This document shows positions 57,161-64,000 of a stretch of 64,000 nt of DNA, piece after piece. Source of the stretch: Flavobacterium aeripolare (GTDB taxonomy: Bacteria; Bacteroidota; Bacteroidia; Flavobacteriales; Flavobacteriaceae); assembly GCF_013294025.1 (NCBI RefSeq), contig NZ_JABSNL010000005.1:180618-244617 (forward strand), read 5' to 3'. The first letter of the stretch is position 1, and every line of letters starts with the position of its first letter. Position numbers and translations under genes: made by a program. The notes beneath the pieces were generated by a model that saw only the letters and a program-made list of their open reading frames with translations, searched no databases and was not told the DNA's origin.

Positions 57161-57979
57161 ATGGATAAAAAAAACAAAAAAATGAAAAAAATCTTATCTC
57201 TATTGCTTCTTGTAGCGGTTTTTACTTCTTGTAATGAGTACCAGAAAGCCCTTAAAAAAGAGGATGTTGCAGCAAAATTTTCTATGGGTACAAAGATGTA
57301 CGATGAAGGAAAATATACTAAGGCAATACGTCTTTTTGAGCAAATAGCTCCAGCATATAGAGGAAAGCCACAAGCTGAAAAGTTATTTTATATGTTTGCT
57401 CAGTCTTACTATAAAACAGAACAATTTAACTTAGCGGGATATCAATTTGAGAGTTTTGTTTCTAGTTACCCAAGAAGTGAGAAAGTACAAGAAGCTGCTT
57501 ATTTAGGTGCTAAAAGTTATTCTCATTTGTCTCCTGTTTACAGTTTAGATCAAACAGATACGTTTAAAGCAATTGATAAATTACAAGCTTTTATAGATAC
57601 CTATCCTAATTCAGAATACATGAATGAAGCAAATGCTTCTTTGCAAGTATTAGCTGAGAAAATTGAACAGAAAGTATATGAAAACGCTAAAGGATACAAT
57701 ACAATTTCTGATTTTAAATCAGCATTAGTAGCATTAGATAATTTTGTAGGTGATTATCCAGGGACAAAATTTAAAGAAGATGCGTTGTACTACAAATTCG
57801 ATTCTGCATACCAATTAGGTATTAATAGTGTTGAAAGTAAGAAGGAAGAGAGATTACAAGCTGCTAAAACAGCATATGCTGGTTTAGTTAAGTTTAAAGC
57901 AGATACAAAATATAAAGAGAAGGCTGACAAGATGTTAGTCAAAGTGGAAGAAGATTTACAAAAATTTACAAATAAATAA
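57161..57979 (+). CDS. bamD: Outer membrane assembly lipoprotein BamD
   Basis: Lipoprotein of the Bam complex that inserts barrel proteins in the outer membrane. Either the ATG at 57161 or the one at 57182 can start it; the latter gives the neater signal peptide (MKKILSLLLLVAVFTSC). The mature part is a set of five TPR-like helix pairs: YDEGKYTKAIRLFEQIAPAY, YKTEQFNLAGYQFESFVSSY, AIDKLQAFIDTYPNSEYMNE and SALVALDNFVGDYPGTKFKE. The length of 272 residues suits BamD. It heads a cluster whose next gene starts 4 bases later. Confidence 0.95.
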   Translation: MDKKNKKMKKILSLLLLVAVFTSCNEYQKALKKEDVAAKFSMGTKMYDEGKYTKAIRLFEQIAPAYRGKPQAEKLFYMFAQSYYKTEQFNLAGYQFESFVSSYPRSEKVQEAAYLGAKSYSHLSPVYSLDQTDTFKAIDKLQAFIDTYPNSEYMNEANASLQVLAEKIEQKVYENAKGYNTISDFKSALVALDNFVGDYPGTKFKEDALYYKFDSAYQLGINSVESKKEERLQAAKTAYAGLVKFKADTKYKEKADKMLVKVEEDLQKFTNK

Positions 57980-57983
57980 AGTC

Positions 57984-58301
57984 ATGGATTTAAAAAAGAC
58001 GAATGCTCCAGTAAATACAATAACATACAATAAAACTGTTATTGAAGAACCTACTGGGAATGTGTATGAAGCAATAACCATTATGGCTAAAAGAGCAAAC
58101 CAAATCAATTCTGAAATTAAAAAAGAATTGACTGAGAAATTAGAGGAATTTGCTACATATAATGACAGTCTTGAAGAAGTTTTTGAAAACAAAGAGCAAA
58201 TCGAAGTTTCAAAATTCTATGAGAAGTTGCCTAAGCCACATGCATTAGCAGTTCAAGAATGGTTAGACGGAAAAATCTATCACAGAGATTCAAATAAATA
58301 A
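57984..58301 (+). CDS. rpoZ: RNA polymerase omega subunit, Bacteroidetes type
   Basis: Small subunit that assists assembly of RNA polymerase. The 105 residues include GNVYEAITIMAKRANQINSE, which matches the Rpb6/omega core (helix carrying A-x-R-A), and the long acidic helix KKELTEKLEEFATYNDSLEE. The C-terminal part HALAVQEWLDGKIYHRDSNK is typical of the Bacteroidetes version. It lies between bamD and coaBC, a constant order in flavobacteria. Confidence 0.9.
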   Translation: MDLKKTNAPVNTITYNKTVIEEPTGNVYEAITIMAKRANQINSEIKKELTEKLEEFATYNDSLEEVFENKEQIEVSKFYEKLPKPHALAVQEWLDGKIYHRDSNK

Positions 58302-58307
58302 TACACT

Positions 58308-59519
58308 ATGTCAGTTTTAAGCGGAAAAAAAGTTTTACTAGGAATTTCTGGTGGAATTGCCGCCTATAAAACGGCATCATTAGTGAGACTTTTTATAAAA
58401 GCAGGTGCACATGTCCAAGTGATAATGACACCTGCTTCTAAGGATTTTGTCACTCCACTTACCTTATCTACCTTATCTAAAAATCCTGTGTACTCTAGTT
58501 TTTATAATGAAGACGATGAAAATGCACAATGGAACAATCATGTTGATTTAGGTCTCTGGGCTGATATTATGGTAGTAGCGCCTGCTACTGCAAATACATT
58601 GTCAAAAATGGCAACCGGTAACTGCGATAATTTATTGATTGCTACTTATTTGTCAGCAAAATGCCCTGTGTACTTTGCACCAGCGATGGACTTAGATATG
58701 TACAAGCATCCTTCCACAGTTTCCAGTTTTAACGCTTTAAAGCAATTTGGTAACACCATTATACCTGCTGAAAGTGGCGAACTAGCTAGCGGACTTTCTG
58801 GTGAAGGGCGTATGGCTGAGCCTGAAAATATAATCGCTTTTCTTGAAGGAGATTTAGAAAATAAATTACCATTAAAAGATACTAAAATTCTAATTACGGC
58901 TGGCCCTACTTATGAGGCTATTGATCCTGTACGTTTTATAGGGAATCATTCTTCCGGGAAAATGGGTTTTGATATTGCAAATTGTGCTGCTGAACTTGGT
59001 GCCAAAGTAATTTTAATAGCGGGTCCTACTCGTTTTACTGCAAAATATTCGAATATAAAAGTTATTAATGTTACAACTGCTCAAGAGATGTACGATGCTT
59101 GTCATTTATATTTCAAGAGTGTTGATGTTGCAATTGCAGCCGCAGCTGTTGCTGATTATCGCCCTAAAACAGTAGCAACTCAAAAGATTAAGAAAGCGCC
59201 AGATAATTTTATTGTCGAACTAGAAAAGACAAAAGATATCTTATCTTCCCTTGGTGACATTAAACAAAAACAATTTTTAATAGGTTTTGCATTAGAAACT
59301 GAAAATGAAATTGAGAATGCTAAGGGGAAAATTCAGAAAAAAAACTTAGATTTGATAGTTCTTAATTCGCTGCAAGATCATGGTGCTGGTTTTGGAAATC
59401 CAACAAATAAAGTTACATTTATAGATAAGGATTTTAACATTGAGCCCATGCAGTTAAAATCTAAGGAAGCAGTCGCCGTCGATATTTTAAACAAAGTTAT
59501 AGCTTATATAAATGAATAA
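58308..59519 (+). CDS. coaBC: Bifunctional phosphopantothenoylcysteine decarboxylase / phosphopantothenate-cysteine ligase
   Basis: Two consecutive steps of coenzyme A synthesis. The flavin-dependent N-terminal half (CoaC, about 1-190) has GISGGIAAYKTASLVRLFIK, the catalytic His in NNHVDLGLWAD, APATANTLSKMATGNCDNLL and the substrate clamp PAMDLDMYKHP. The C-terminal half (CoaB, about 190-403) has ILITAGPTYEAIDPVRFIGN, HSSGKMGFDIA and KIKKAPDNFIVELEKTKDIL. The 403 residues are full length. Its stop overlaps the next gene by 8 bases. Confidence 0.97.
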   Translation: MSVLSGKKVLLGISGGIAAYKTASLVRLFIKAGAHVQVIMTPASKDFVTPLTLSTLSKNPVYSSFYNEDDENAQWNNHVDLGLWADIMVVAPATANTLSKMATGNCDNLLIATYLSAKCPVYFAPAMDLDMYKHPSTVSSFNALKQFGNTIIPAESGELASGLSGEGRMAEPENIIAFLEGDLENKLPLKDTKILITAGPTYEAIDPVRFIGNHSSGKMGFDIANCAAELGAKVILIAGPTRFTAKYSNIKVINVTTAQEMYDACHLYFKSVDVAIAAAAVADYRPKTVATQKIKKAPDNFIVELEKTKDILSSLGDIKQKQFLIGFALETENEIENAKGKIQKKNLDLIVLNSLQDHGAGFGNPTNKVTFIDKDFNIEPMQLKSKEAVAVDILNKVIAYINE

Positions 59520-60396
59520 ATTACTTGTATTATTAATGTTGTTTTTTGTTGGTCAATTTTATGGTCAGCAATTAAATTGTACCGTGACGGTAAATTCACA
59601 AAGGGTTAATAGTACAAATAAGCAAGTTTTTAAAACTTTAGAAACTGCCATTGCTGATTTTATGAATAAAACTGACTGGACTGGTCAAGGTTTAAAGCAA
59701 GCAGAGAAAATTAATTGCTCCATGTATATTACTGTTATTTCAGGAAGTTCTGACCAATTTAATGCGACTATGCAATTGCAATCTTCAAGACCTATATTTA
59801 ATTCATCATATGAATCGCCTATTTTAAATTACAATGATAAGAGTTTTTCGTTTAGCTATGTTGAGTTCGAAAATCTTATTTTTAATCAAAACACCTACAC
59901 CACAAACCTTGTTTCTTTACTATCTTTTTATAGTTATATGATTTTAGGGATGGATGGAGATTCTTTTACATTACAAGGTGGAAATGCTAATTTGCAGACA
60001 GCTCAAAATATTGCCACAATTGCACAACAAGGAGGGGCTAAGGGTTGGAGTCAACTTGATGGTAACGACAACAGATTCTTTTTGATTAATGATTTGCTTT
60101 CTCCAACATACGATGCAATTAGAAAGACAAATTTTGAATATCATAGTGCTTTAGATAAAATGACAATAGATATAAAAGGTTCTAAAGAGAAAATAAAATC
60201 GTCTTTGTCTAATTTAGGAACATTGAATTCAGTTAAGCCTAATGCTTTTTTGACTCGTATTTTCTTTGATGCTAAATCTGATGAGATTGTTTCTGTTTTT
60301 TCAGGAGGACCCTCAGTTAATATTGCTGATCTAACAGATAATTTAAACAGAGTATCGCCATTAAATGCTACAAAGTGGGCGACGTTTAAATTTTAA
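59512..60396 (+). CDS. DUF4835 exported protein
   Basis: A 294-residue protein with a Sec signal (MNKLLVLLMLFFVGQFYGQQ). It has the family features: LNCTVTVNSQRVNSTNKQVF at the start, FMNKTDWTGQGLKQAEKINC (a DW and paired Cys), YTTNLVSLLSFYSYMILGMD, and GWSQLDGNDNRFFLINDLLS. Function is unknown; the family accompanies coaBC and recN throughout Bacteroidetes. It begins inside the coaBC stop region, which couples their translation. Confidence 0.9.
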   Translation: MNKLLVLLMLFFVGQFYGQQLNCTVTVNSQRVNSTNKQVFKTLETAIADFMNKTDWTGQGLKQAEKINCSMYITVISGSSDQFNATMQLQSSRPIFNSSYESPILNYNDKSFSFSYVEFENLIFNQNTYTTNLVSLLSFYSYMILGMDGDSFTLQGGNANLQTAQNIATIAQQGGAKGWSQLDGNDNRFFLINDLLSPTYDAIRKTNFEYHSALDKMTIDIKGSKEKIKSSLSNLGTLNSVKPNAFLTRIFFDAKSDEIVSVFSGGPSVNIADLTDNLNRVSPLNATKWATFKF

Positions 60397-60443
60397 GAAC
60401 TCGTAGTTTTATCACATTAATTTATTACTTCAAATACAGTTAA

Positions 60444-62096
60444 ATGATTACTTCATTATCTATAAAAAATTACGCCTTAATTGAAAAGTTAAGTATTGAT
60501 TTTTCAAAAGGATTTTCTATTATTACCGGTGAAACAGGTGCTGGGAAATCAATTATCTTAGGCGCACTTGGATTGATTCAAGGAAAAAGAGCAGATCTTT
60601 CTTCATTGAAGAATAAAGAGGAAAAATGTGTTATTGAAGCGCACTTTGATATTTCTAAGTATAAGCTGAAATCGTTTTTTAAAGAAAATGATATCGATTA
60701 TGAAAATGATACTATTATAAGACGTGAAATTTTACCTTCGGGTAAGTCTCGTGCTTTTATTAACGATAGTCCTGTGAACTTACAACTTTTGCAAGAGCTA
60801 TCTTTGTTTTTAATAGATATTCACTCGCAGCAGCAAACTAGAGAATTATCTGATGAAACGGTGCAATTTGATATTATTGATGCTATCGCTAAAAATCAAG
60901 AACCTATTCATTTATTTCAAACAGCTCTTAGTTTGTATAAGTCTGATAAAAGCAAACTTAATGTGTTACTTAAAAGACAGTCTGAGGCGATTAAAGAGCA
61001 AGAGTATCAAACATTTTTATGGAATGAACTTGTAGAGGCCAATCTTAAATCTGGAGAACAAGAAATTCTGGAAGAAGAATTTGAGAAATTAAACAACGTT
61101 GAAATTATTAAAGAATCTCTAGATAGGTCACTTGCTATTGCAAATGAAGAGCAAATAGGAGTGATGCATAATTTAAAAGAGATTAAAACGACATTGCAAA
61201 AAATTGGCGGCTATGCCCCTGATTATGGTTCACTGTTAGAACGTATTTCTAGTCTTGTGATAGAGTTTGATGATGTTACAGAAGAGTTAGACCGTTGTTC
61301 AGATAAACTGATTAATGATCCAGAGCAATTGGAACTCATTAATCAAAAATTGCAATTGATATATAATTTGCAGAAAAAGCATCAGGTTGATACTGTTGAC
61401 GGATTAATCGAAATCCAAACAAGTTTAGAGCAATCGATTTCTGAATTGAGTAATTTAAAATCAGATATTGATAAACTAACCCTTGCAATAAAAGATAGAG
61501 CGGTAACGCTGGATGAAATAGCTACTACTATTTATGATAATAGAATTGTGGCTATTCCGTTATTATCAGACAAGCTTATTACAATTTTAGATACTTTAGG
61601 AATGCCAAATGTGCGATTTGATATTCAGCTGATTCCTTCTGAAGCTTATCTGCCTAATGGAAAAGATGAATTACAGTTTCTATTTGCGGCAAATAAAGGA
61701 ACTGATTTTGGTTTACTTCGAAAAGTAGCTTCTGGTGGGGAAATGTCGCGTATTATGCTTGCTGTTAAAGCAATTCTTGCTGATTATTCTAAATTACCAA
61801 CACTTATTTTTGACGAGATAGATACGGGTGTCTCTGGAGAAATTGCTATTAAGATGGGGGAAATTATGAAAGATATGAGTAAAACAATGCAAATATTTGC
61901 AATTACACATCTTCCGCAAATCGCAGCAAAAGGAAATGTGCACTTCAAAGTATTCAAATCTACGGTAGGTGATGATACGCAATCTGAGTTGAAATTATTG
62001 TCTAATGAAGAACGTATTGTTGAAATAGCACAAATGTTATCTGGAACCGTTGTTTCAGATTCGGCGCTAAATCATGCTAAAGCCTTGCTGAACTAG
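60444..62096 (+). CDS. recN: DNA repair protein RecN
   Basis: SMC-like ATPase active in recombinational repair of double-strand breaks. The 550 residues begin MITSLSIKNYALIEKLSIDF with Walker A ITGETGAGKSIILGALGLIQ, then the long coiled coil (about 150-350), the signature SGGEMSRIMLAVKAILADYS, Walker B LPTLIFDEIDTGVSGEIAIK and the His switch FAITHLPQIAAKGNVHFKVF. It follows DUF4835 after 47 bases. The fabV promoter overlaps its 3' end. Confidence 0.97.
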   Translation: MITSLSIKNYALIEKLSIDFSKGFSIITGETGAGKSIILGALGLIQGKRADLSSLKNKEEKCVIEAHFDISKYKLKSFFKENDIDYENDTIIRREILPSGKSRAFINDSPVNLQLLQELSLFLIDIHSQQQTRELSDETVQFDIIDAIAKNQEPIHLFQTALSLYKSDKSKLNVLLKRQSEAIKEQEYQTFLWNELVEANLKSGEQEILEEEFEKLNNVEIIKESLDRSLAIANEEQIGVMHNLKEIKTTLQKIGGYAPDYGSLLERISSLVIEFDDVTEELDRCSDKLINDPEQLELINQKLQLIYNLQKKHQVDTVDGLIEIQTSLEQSISELSNLKSDIDKLTLAIKDRAVTLDEIATTIYDNRIVAIPLLSDKLITILDTLGMPNVRFDIQLIPSEAYLPNGKDELQFLFAANKGTDFGLLRKVASGGEMSRIMLAVKAILADYSKLPTLIFDEIDTGVSGEIAIKMGEIMKDMSKTMQIFAITHLPQIAAKGNVHFKVFKSTVGDDTQSELKLLSNEERIVEIAQMLSGTVVSDSALNHAKALLN

Positions 62097-62114
62097 AATT
62101 TTGGATTATATTTG
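62085..62114 (+). promoter_or_regulatory. Consensus promoter of fabV, starting inside recN
   Basis: TTG at 62085-62087 lies within the last codons of recN; after 19 bases comes TATATTTG (62107-62114), an exact TTG-N19-TAnnTTTG match 73 bases before fabV. Confidence 0.78.
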
Positions 62115-62187
62115 TTACAATACAAAATAGTTTGACTTGCCCTACGAGCGAGATAAAAAATAAAATTTACTGAATAAAAGATACAAA

Positions 62188-63375
62188 ATGATTATAGAAC
62201 CTAGAATGAGAGGATTTATTTGTTTAACAGCCCACCCAGATGGATGTGAACAAAATGTCAAAAATCAAATTGAATACATTAAGTCAAAAGGGGTAATAAA
62301 CGGAGCTAAAAAAGTACTTGTTATTGGTGCATCAACAGGTTTTGGTTTGGCTTCTAGAATTTCAAGTGCGTTTGGTTCAAATGCTTCAACTATTGGAGTG
62401 TTTTTTGAAAAACCACCAAGTGAGGGAAAAACAGCTTCTCCAGGTTGGTATAATTCTGCAGCTTTTGAAAAAGAAGCCCATAAAGCGGGATTGTATGCTA
62501 AAAGTATCAATGGAGATGCTTTTTCTGATGAAGTAAAAAAACAGGTAATTGACATGATCAAAGCTGATCTTGGTCAAATTGATTTAGTAATTTATAGTCT
62601 AGCGTCTCCAGTGCGTATGGATCCTAAAACTGGAGTCTTACACCGTTCTACATTGAAACCTATTGGAGATAAGTTTACTAATAAGACTGTAGATTTTCAC
62701 TCAGGAAAAGTTTCTGAAATTTCGATCGAGCCAGCTCAAGGAGATGATATAGAAAATACTGTGAAAGTTATGGGCGGTGAAGATTGGTCCATGTGGATGG
62801 ATGCTCTAAAAGCTGAAAATTTATTAGCTGAAGGAGCTACAACAGTTGCTTACTCTTATATTGGGCCATCATTGACTGAGGCAGTATATAGAAAAGGAAC
62901 CATTGGTCGTGCTAAGGATCATCTTGAAGCTACTGCTTTTACAATTACAGATAGTCTTGCTGATATTAAAGGTAAAGCTTATGTTTCTGTAAATAAAGCA
63001 TTGGTTACACAAGCGAGTTCTGCAATCCCAGTGATTCCATTGTATATTTCATTACTGTATAAGATAATGAAAGAAGAAGGAATTCATGAAGGATGTATCG
63101 AGCAAATTCAACGACTGTATGCTGATAGATTATTTTCAGGAAAAGAAATAGCTACAGATGATAAAGGAAGAATCCGTATTGATGACTGGGAAATGCGTCC
63201 TGATGTACAAGAAAAAATAGCGAAGTTATGGCAAGAGGCGACGACTGAAAACTTAGCTGAGATAGGAGATCTTGACGGGTACAGAAGTGATTTTCATAAC
63301 CTTTTTGGATTTGGTTTTAATGGAGTTGATTATAAAGCAGAAGCTAATGAAATGGTAGCTGTAGAAAGTATATAA
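62188..63375 (+). CDS. fabV: Enoyl-ACP reductase FabV / trans-2-enoyl-CoA reductase
   Basis: NADH-dependent reductase of the last step of fatty acid elongation. The 395 residues have the family start MIIEPRMRGFICLTAHPDGC, nucleotide-binding VLVIGASTGFGLASRI, VIYSLASPVR, and the catalytic Tyr-x8-Lys pair, Tyr234 and Lys243 in VYRKGTIGRAKDHLE. The WEMRPDVQ segment near residue 333 is also family-specific. FabV enzymes are longer than FabI and are intrinsically tolerant of triclosan. It has its own promoter and a strong terminator. Confidence 0.97.
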   Translation: MIIEPRMRGFICLTAHPDGCEQNVKNQIEYIKSKGVINGAKKVLVIGASTGFGLASRISSAFGSNASTIGVFFEKPPSEGKTASPGWYNSAAFEKEAHKAGLYAKSINGDAFSDEVKKQVIDMIKADLGQIDLVIYSLASPVRMDPKTGVLHRSTLKPIGDKFTNKTVDFHSGKVSEISIEPAQGDDIENTVKVMGGEDWSMWMDALKAENLLAEGATTVAYSYIGPSLTEAVYRKGTIGRAKDHLEATAFTITDSLADIKGKAYVSVNKALVTQASSAIPVIPLYISLLYKIMKEEGIHEGCIEQIQRLYADRLFSGKEIATDDKGRIRIDDWEMRPDVQEKIAKLWQEATTENLAEIGDLDGYRSDFHNLFGFGFNGVDYKAEANEMVAVESI

Positions 63376-63401
63376 TAAATTTTGAAGAACGCGTCATAAA
63401 G

Positions 63402-63455
63402 CATCTTATGGTATGTGGTTAATCCATATATTATAAGATGTTTTTTTTTTTTTTT
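63402..63455 (+). terminator. Strong terminator after fabV
   Basis: CATCTTAT (63402-63409) pairs with ATAAGATG (63433-63440), an inner stem TATGTGG/CCATATA extends it, and fifteen T follow (63441-63455). Confidence 0.9.
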
Positions 63456-63803
63456 GTAAGTGAAAATGTAATTTTTTATTAAATAGCTCTTATATCTATG
63501 GGTATTTCTGGTAGTTCCTTCACAAGATTGTAAATGCTTGAATGTTGACAAGTAAGTAAATTGCCAAATTCTTATATTGTTGTTGGATTCTTCGTTGTTG
63601 TTAGGGATACAGAGATGAGATTATAATTAAGTTGGTAAGATGAATGTAGCTGGTAAAAATAGATGCATTGGCATATGATGATAATTTGCAAGGATGTATT
63701 CCTGTTTTTTTAATATTGGATAATTTAGTGGTGCGTAACTTATGCGTTTTCAATAGTTTAAAATTAAAGTTAAGAAAACATTAAAAAAAAGGTTTAAAAT
63801 GTA

Positions 63804-63833
63804 TTGTTTATTGGTTTAAACTACCTACTTTTG
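63804..63833 (+). promoter_or_regulatory. Tandem promoter P1 near right edge
   Basis: TTG (63804-63806), 19 bases, TACTTTTG (63826-63833), then CACCCGC. Exact consensus match with no coding sequence behind it inside the window. Confidence 0.78.
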
Positions 63834-63851
63834 CACCCGCAACAGCGCATA

Positions 63852-63863
63852 AGTTCTTTACAT
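63852..63863 (+). promoter_or_regulatory. boxA-like sequence behind P1
   Basis: AGTTCTTTACAT resembles the boxA antitermination element of rRNA leaders (E. coli TGCTCTTTAACA; flavobacterial leaders carry GTTCTTTGACA). It lies about 20 bases after P1. Confidence 0.4.
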
Positions 63864-63897
63864 GATGGCAAGCAAACCGAAAAGAGTTGAAAATTTA

Positions 63898-63930
63898 TTT
63901 TCAAATTATTTTCAAATTATTTTCAAAAAA
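63898..63930 (+). repeat. Three tandem 11-base AT repeats
   Basis: TTTTCAAATTA at 63898-63908 and 63909-63919, and TTTTCAAAAAA at 63920-63930. The block sits directly upstream of promoter P2; the first unit also pairs with TTGAAAAT at 63887-63894. Confidence 0.75.
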
Positions 63931-63933
63931 AGC

Positions 63934-63964
63934 TTGTGGTAATTAAAAGAGTTTATTACTTTTG
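63934..63964 (+). promoter_or_regulatory. Tandem promoter P2 near right edge
   Basis: TTG (63934-63936), 20 bases, TACTTTTG (63957-63964), followed by CACCCGC exactly as behind P1. A CATGTT-T-AACATG palindrome (63981-63993) follows. Confidence 0.75.
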
Positions 63965-64000
63965 CACCCGCTTCGAGAAACATGTTTAACATGCTAACGA

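Larger units (their letters stand above)
63376..64000 (+). other. Gene-free right end with terminator and tandem promoters
   Basis: 625 bases without a credible gene on either strand. Contents in order: the fabV terminator, about 350 bases of AT-rich DNA with no recognised motif, a consensus promoter, a boxA-like sequence, 11-base tandem repeats, and a second consensus promoter ending 36 bases before the edge. Confidence 0.6.

Noticed and set aside
63330..63551. Possible small minus-strand gene of 73 codons after fabV
   Set aside because: It crosses the fabV terminator poly-T, giving a run of lysines, and has low-complexity composition without any family feature.

Overview
The window is AT-rich chromosomal DNA of a member of the Bacteroidota, almost certainly Flavobacteriia (Flavobacterium-like). 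Evidence: a SusC/SusD pair, several TonB-dependent receptors, lipoproteins with short lipoboxes, many family-restricted proteins of flavobacteria (DUF6495, DUF6913, DUF4835, DUF1599, the BT_3928-type DoxX protein, an RNA polymerase omega of the Bacteroidetes type), and repeated matches to the Bacteroidetes promoter TTG-N19-TAnnTTTG instead of sigma70 boxes. No tRNA, rRNA body, CRISPR, insertion sequence or phage gene was found.

Region 1 (1-16211) is a polysaccharide utilization locus. It opens with the 3' part of a SusR-like regulator (propeller, triple-tyrosine domain, membrane helix, LuxR-type HTH). A SusC transporter and SusD lipoprotein follow, then a GH144-type glycoamylase-like lipoprotein, a secreted serine esterase and a GH3 beta-glucosidase. 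GH144 plus GH3 points to beta-1,2-glucan as the likely substrate. After strong terminators come a SusB-like GH97 and a GH43-like propeller/discoidin/FN3 protein followed by an M28 peptidase. The whole block is on the + strand.

Region 2 (16311-26038) holds an orphan PAS histidine kinase, the kdsA-outer membrane protein pair, an unknown lipoprotein, a 1501-residue hybrid histidine kinase with seven PAS, one GAF and a receiver domain, and a two-gene YeeE/YedE transporter.

Region 3 (26142-33807) is a housekeeping block: clpS, prmA, tpiA, a TlpA-like thioredoxin, a solo ABC permease, a DoxX/thioredoxin membrane protein and DUF1599, all on the minus strand, divergent from folP and a lipoprotein gene; rlmH converges on these.

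Region 4 (33814-47159) has a secreted adenosine deaminase, an MscS channel paired with DUF2254, a membrane-anchored EEP hydrolase, nadC, a YihY/BrkB protein, DUF2147, priA, a LytTR response regulator and the rpsF-rpsR-rplI ribosomal protein operon.

Region 5 (47256-64000) carries an Oar-like TonB receptor, DUF6495, ligA with a YhhN-like membrane gene, a 5'-nucleotidase split into two genes, DUF6913-dapA, the bamD-rpoZ-coaBC-DUF4835-recN cluster, and fabV. The last 625 bases are gene-free but hold a strong terminator, two tandem consensus promoters and a boxA-like sequence, which suggests that an rRNA operon or other highly expressed stable RNA unit starts just beyond the right edge.
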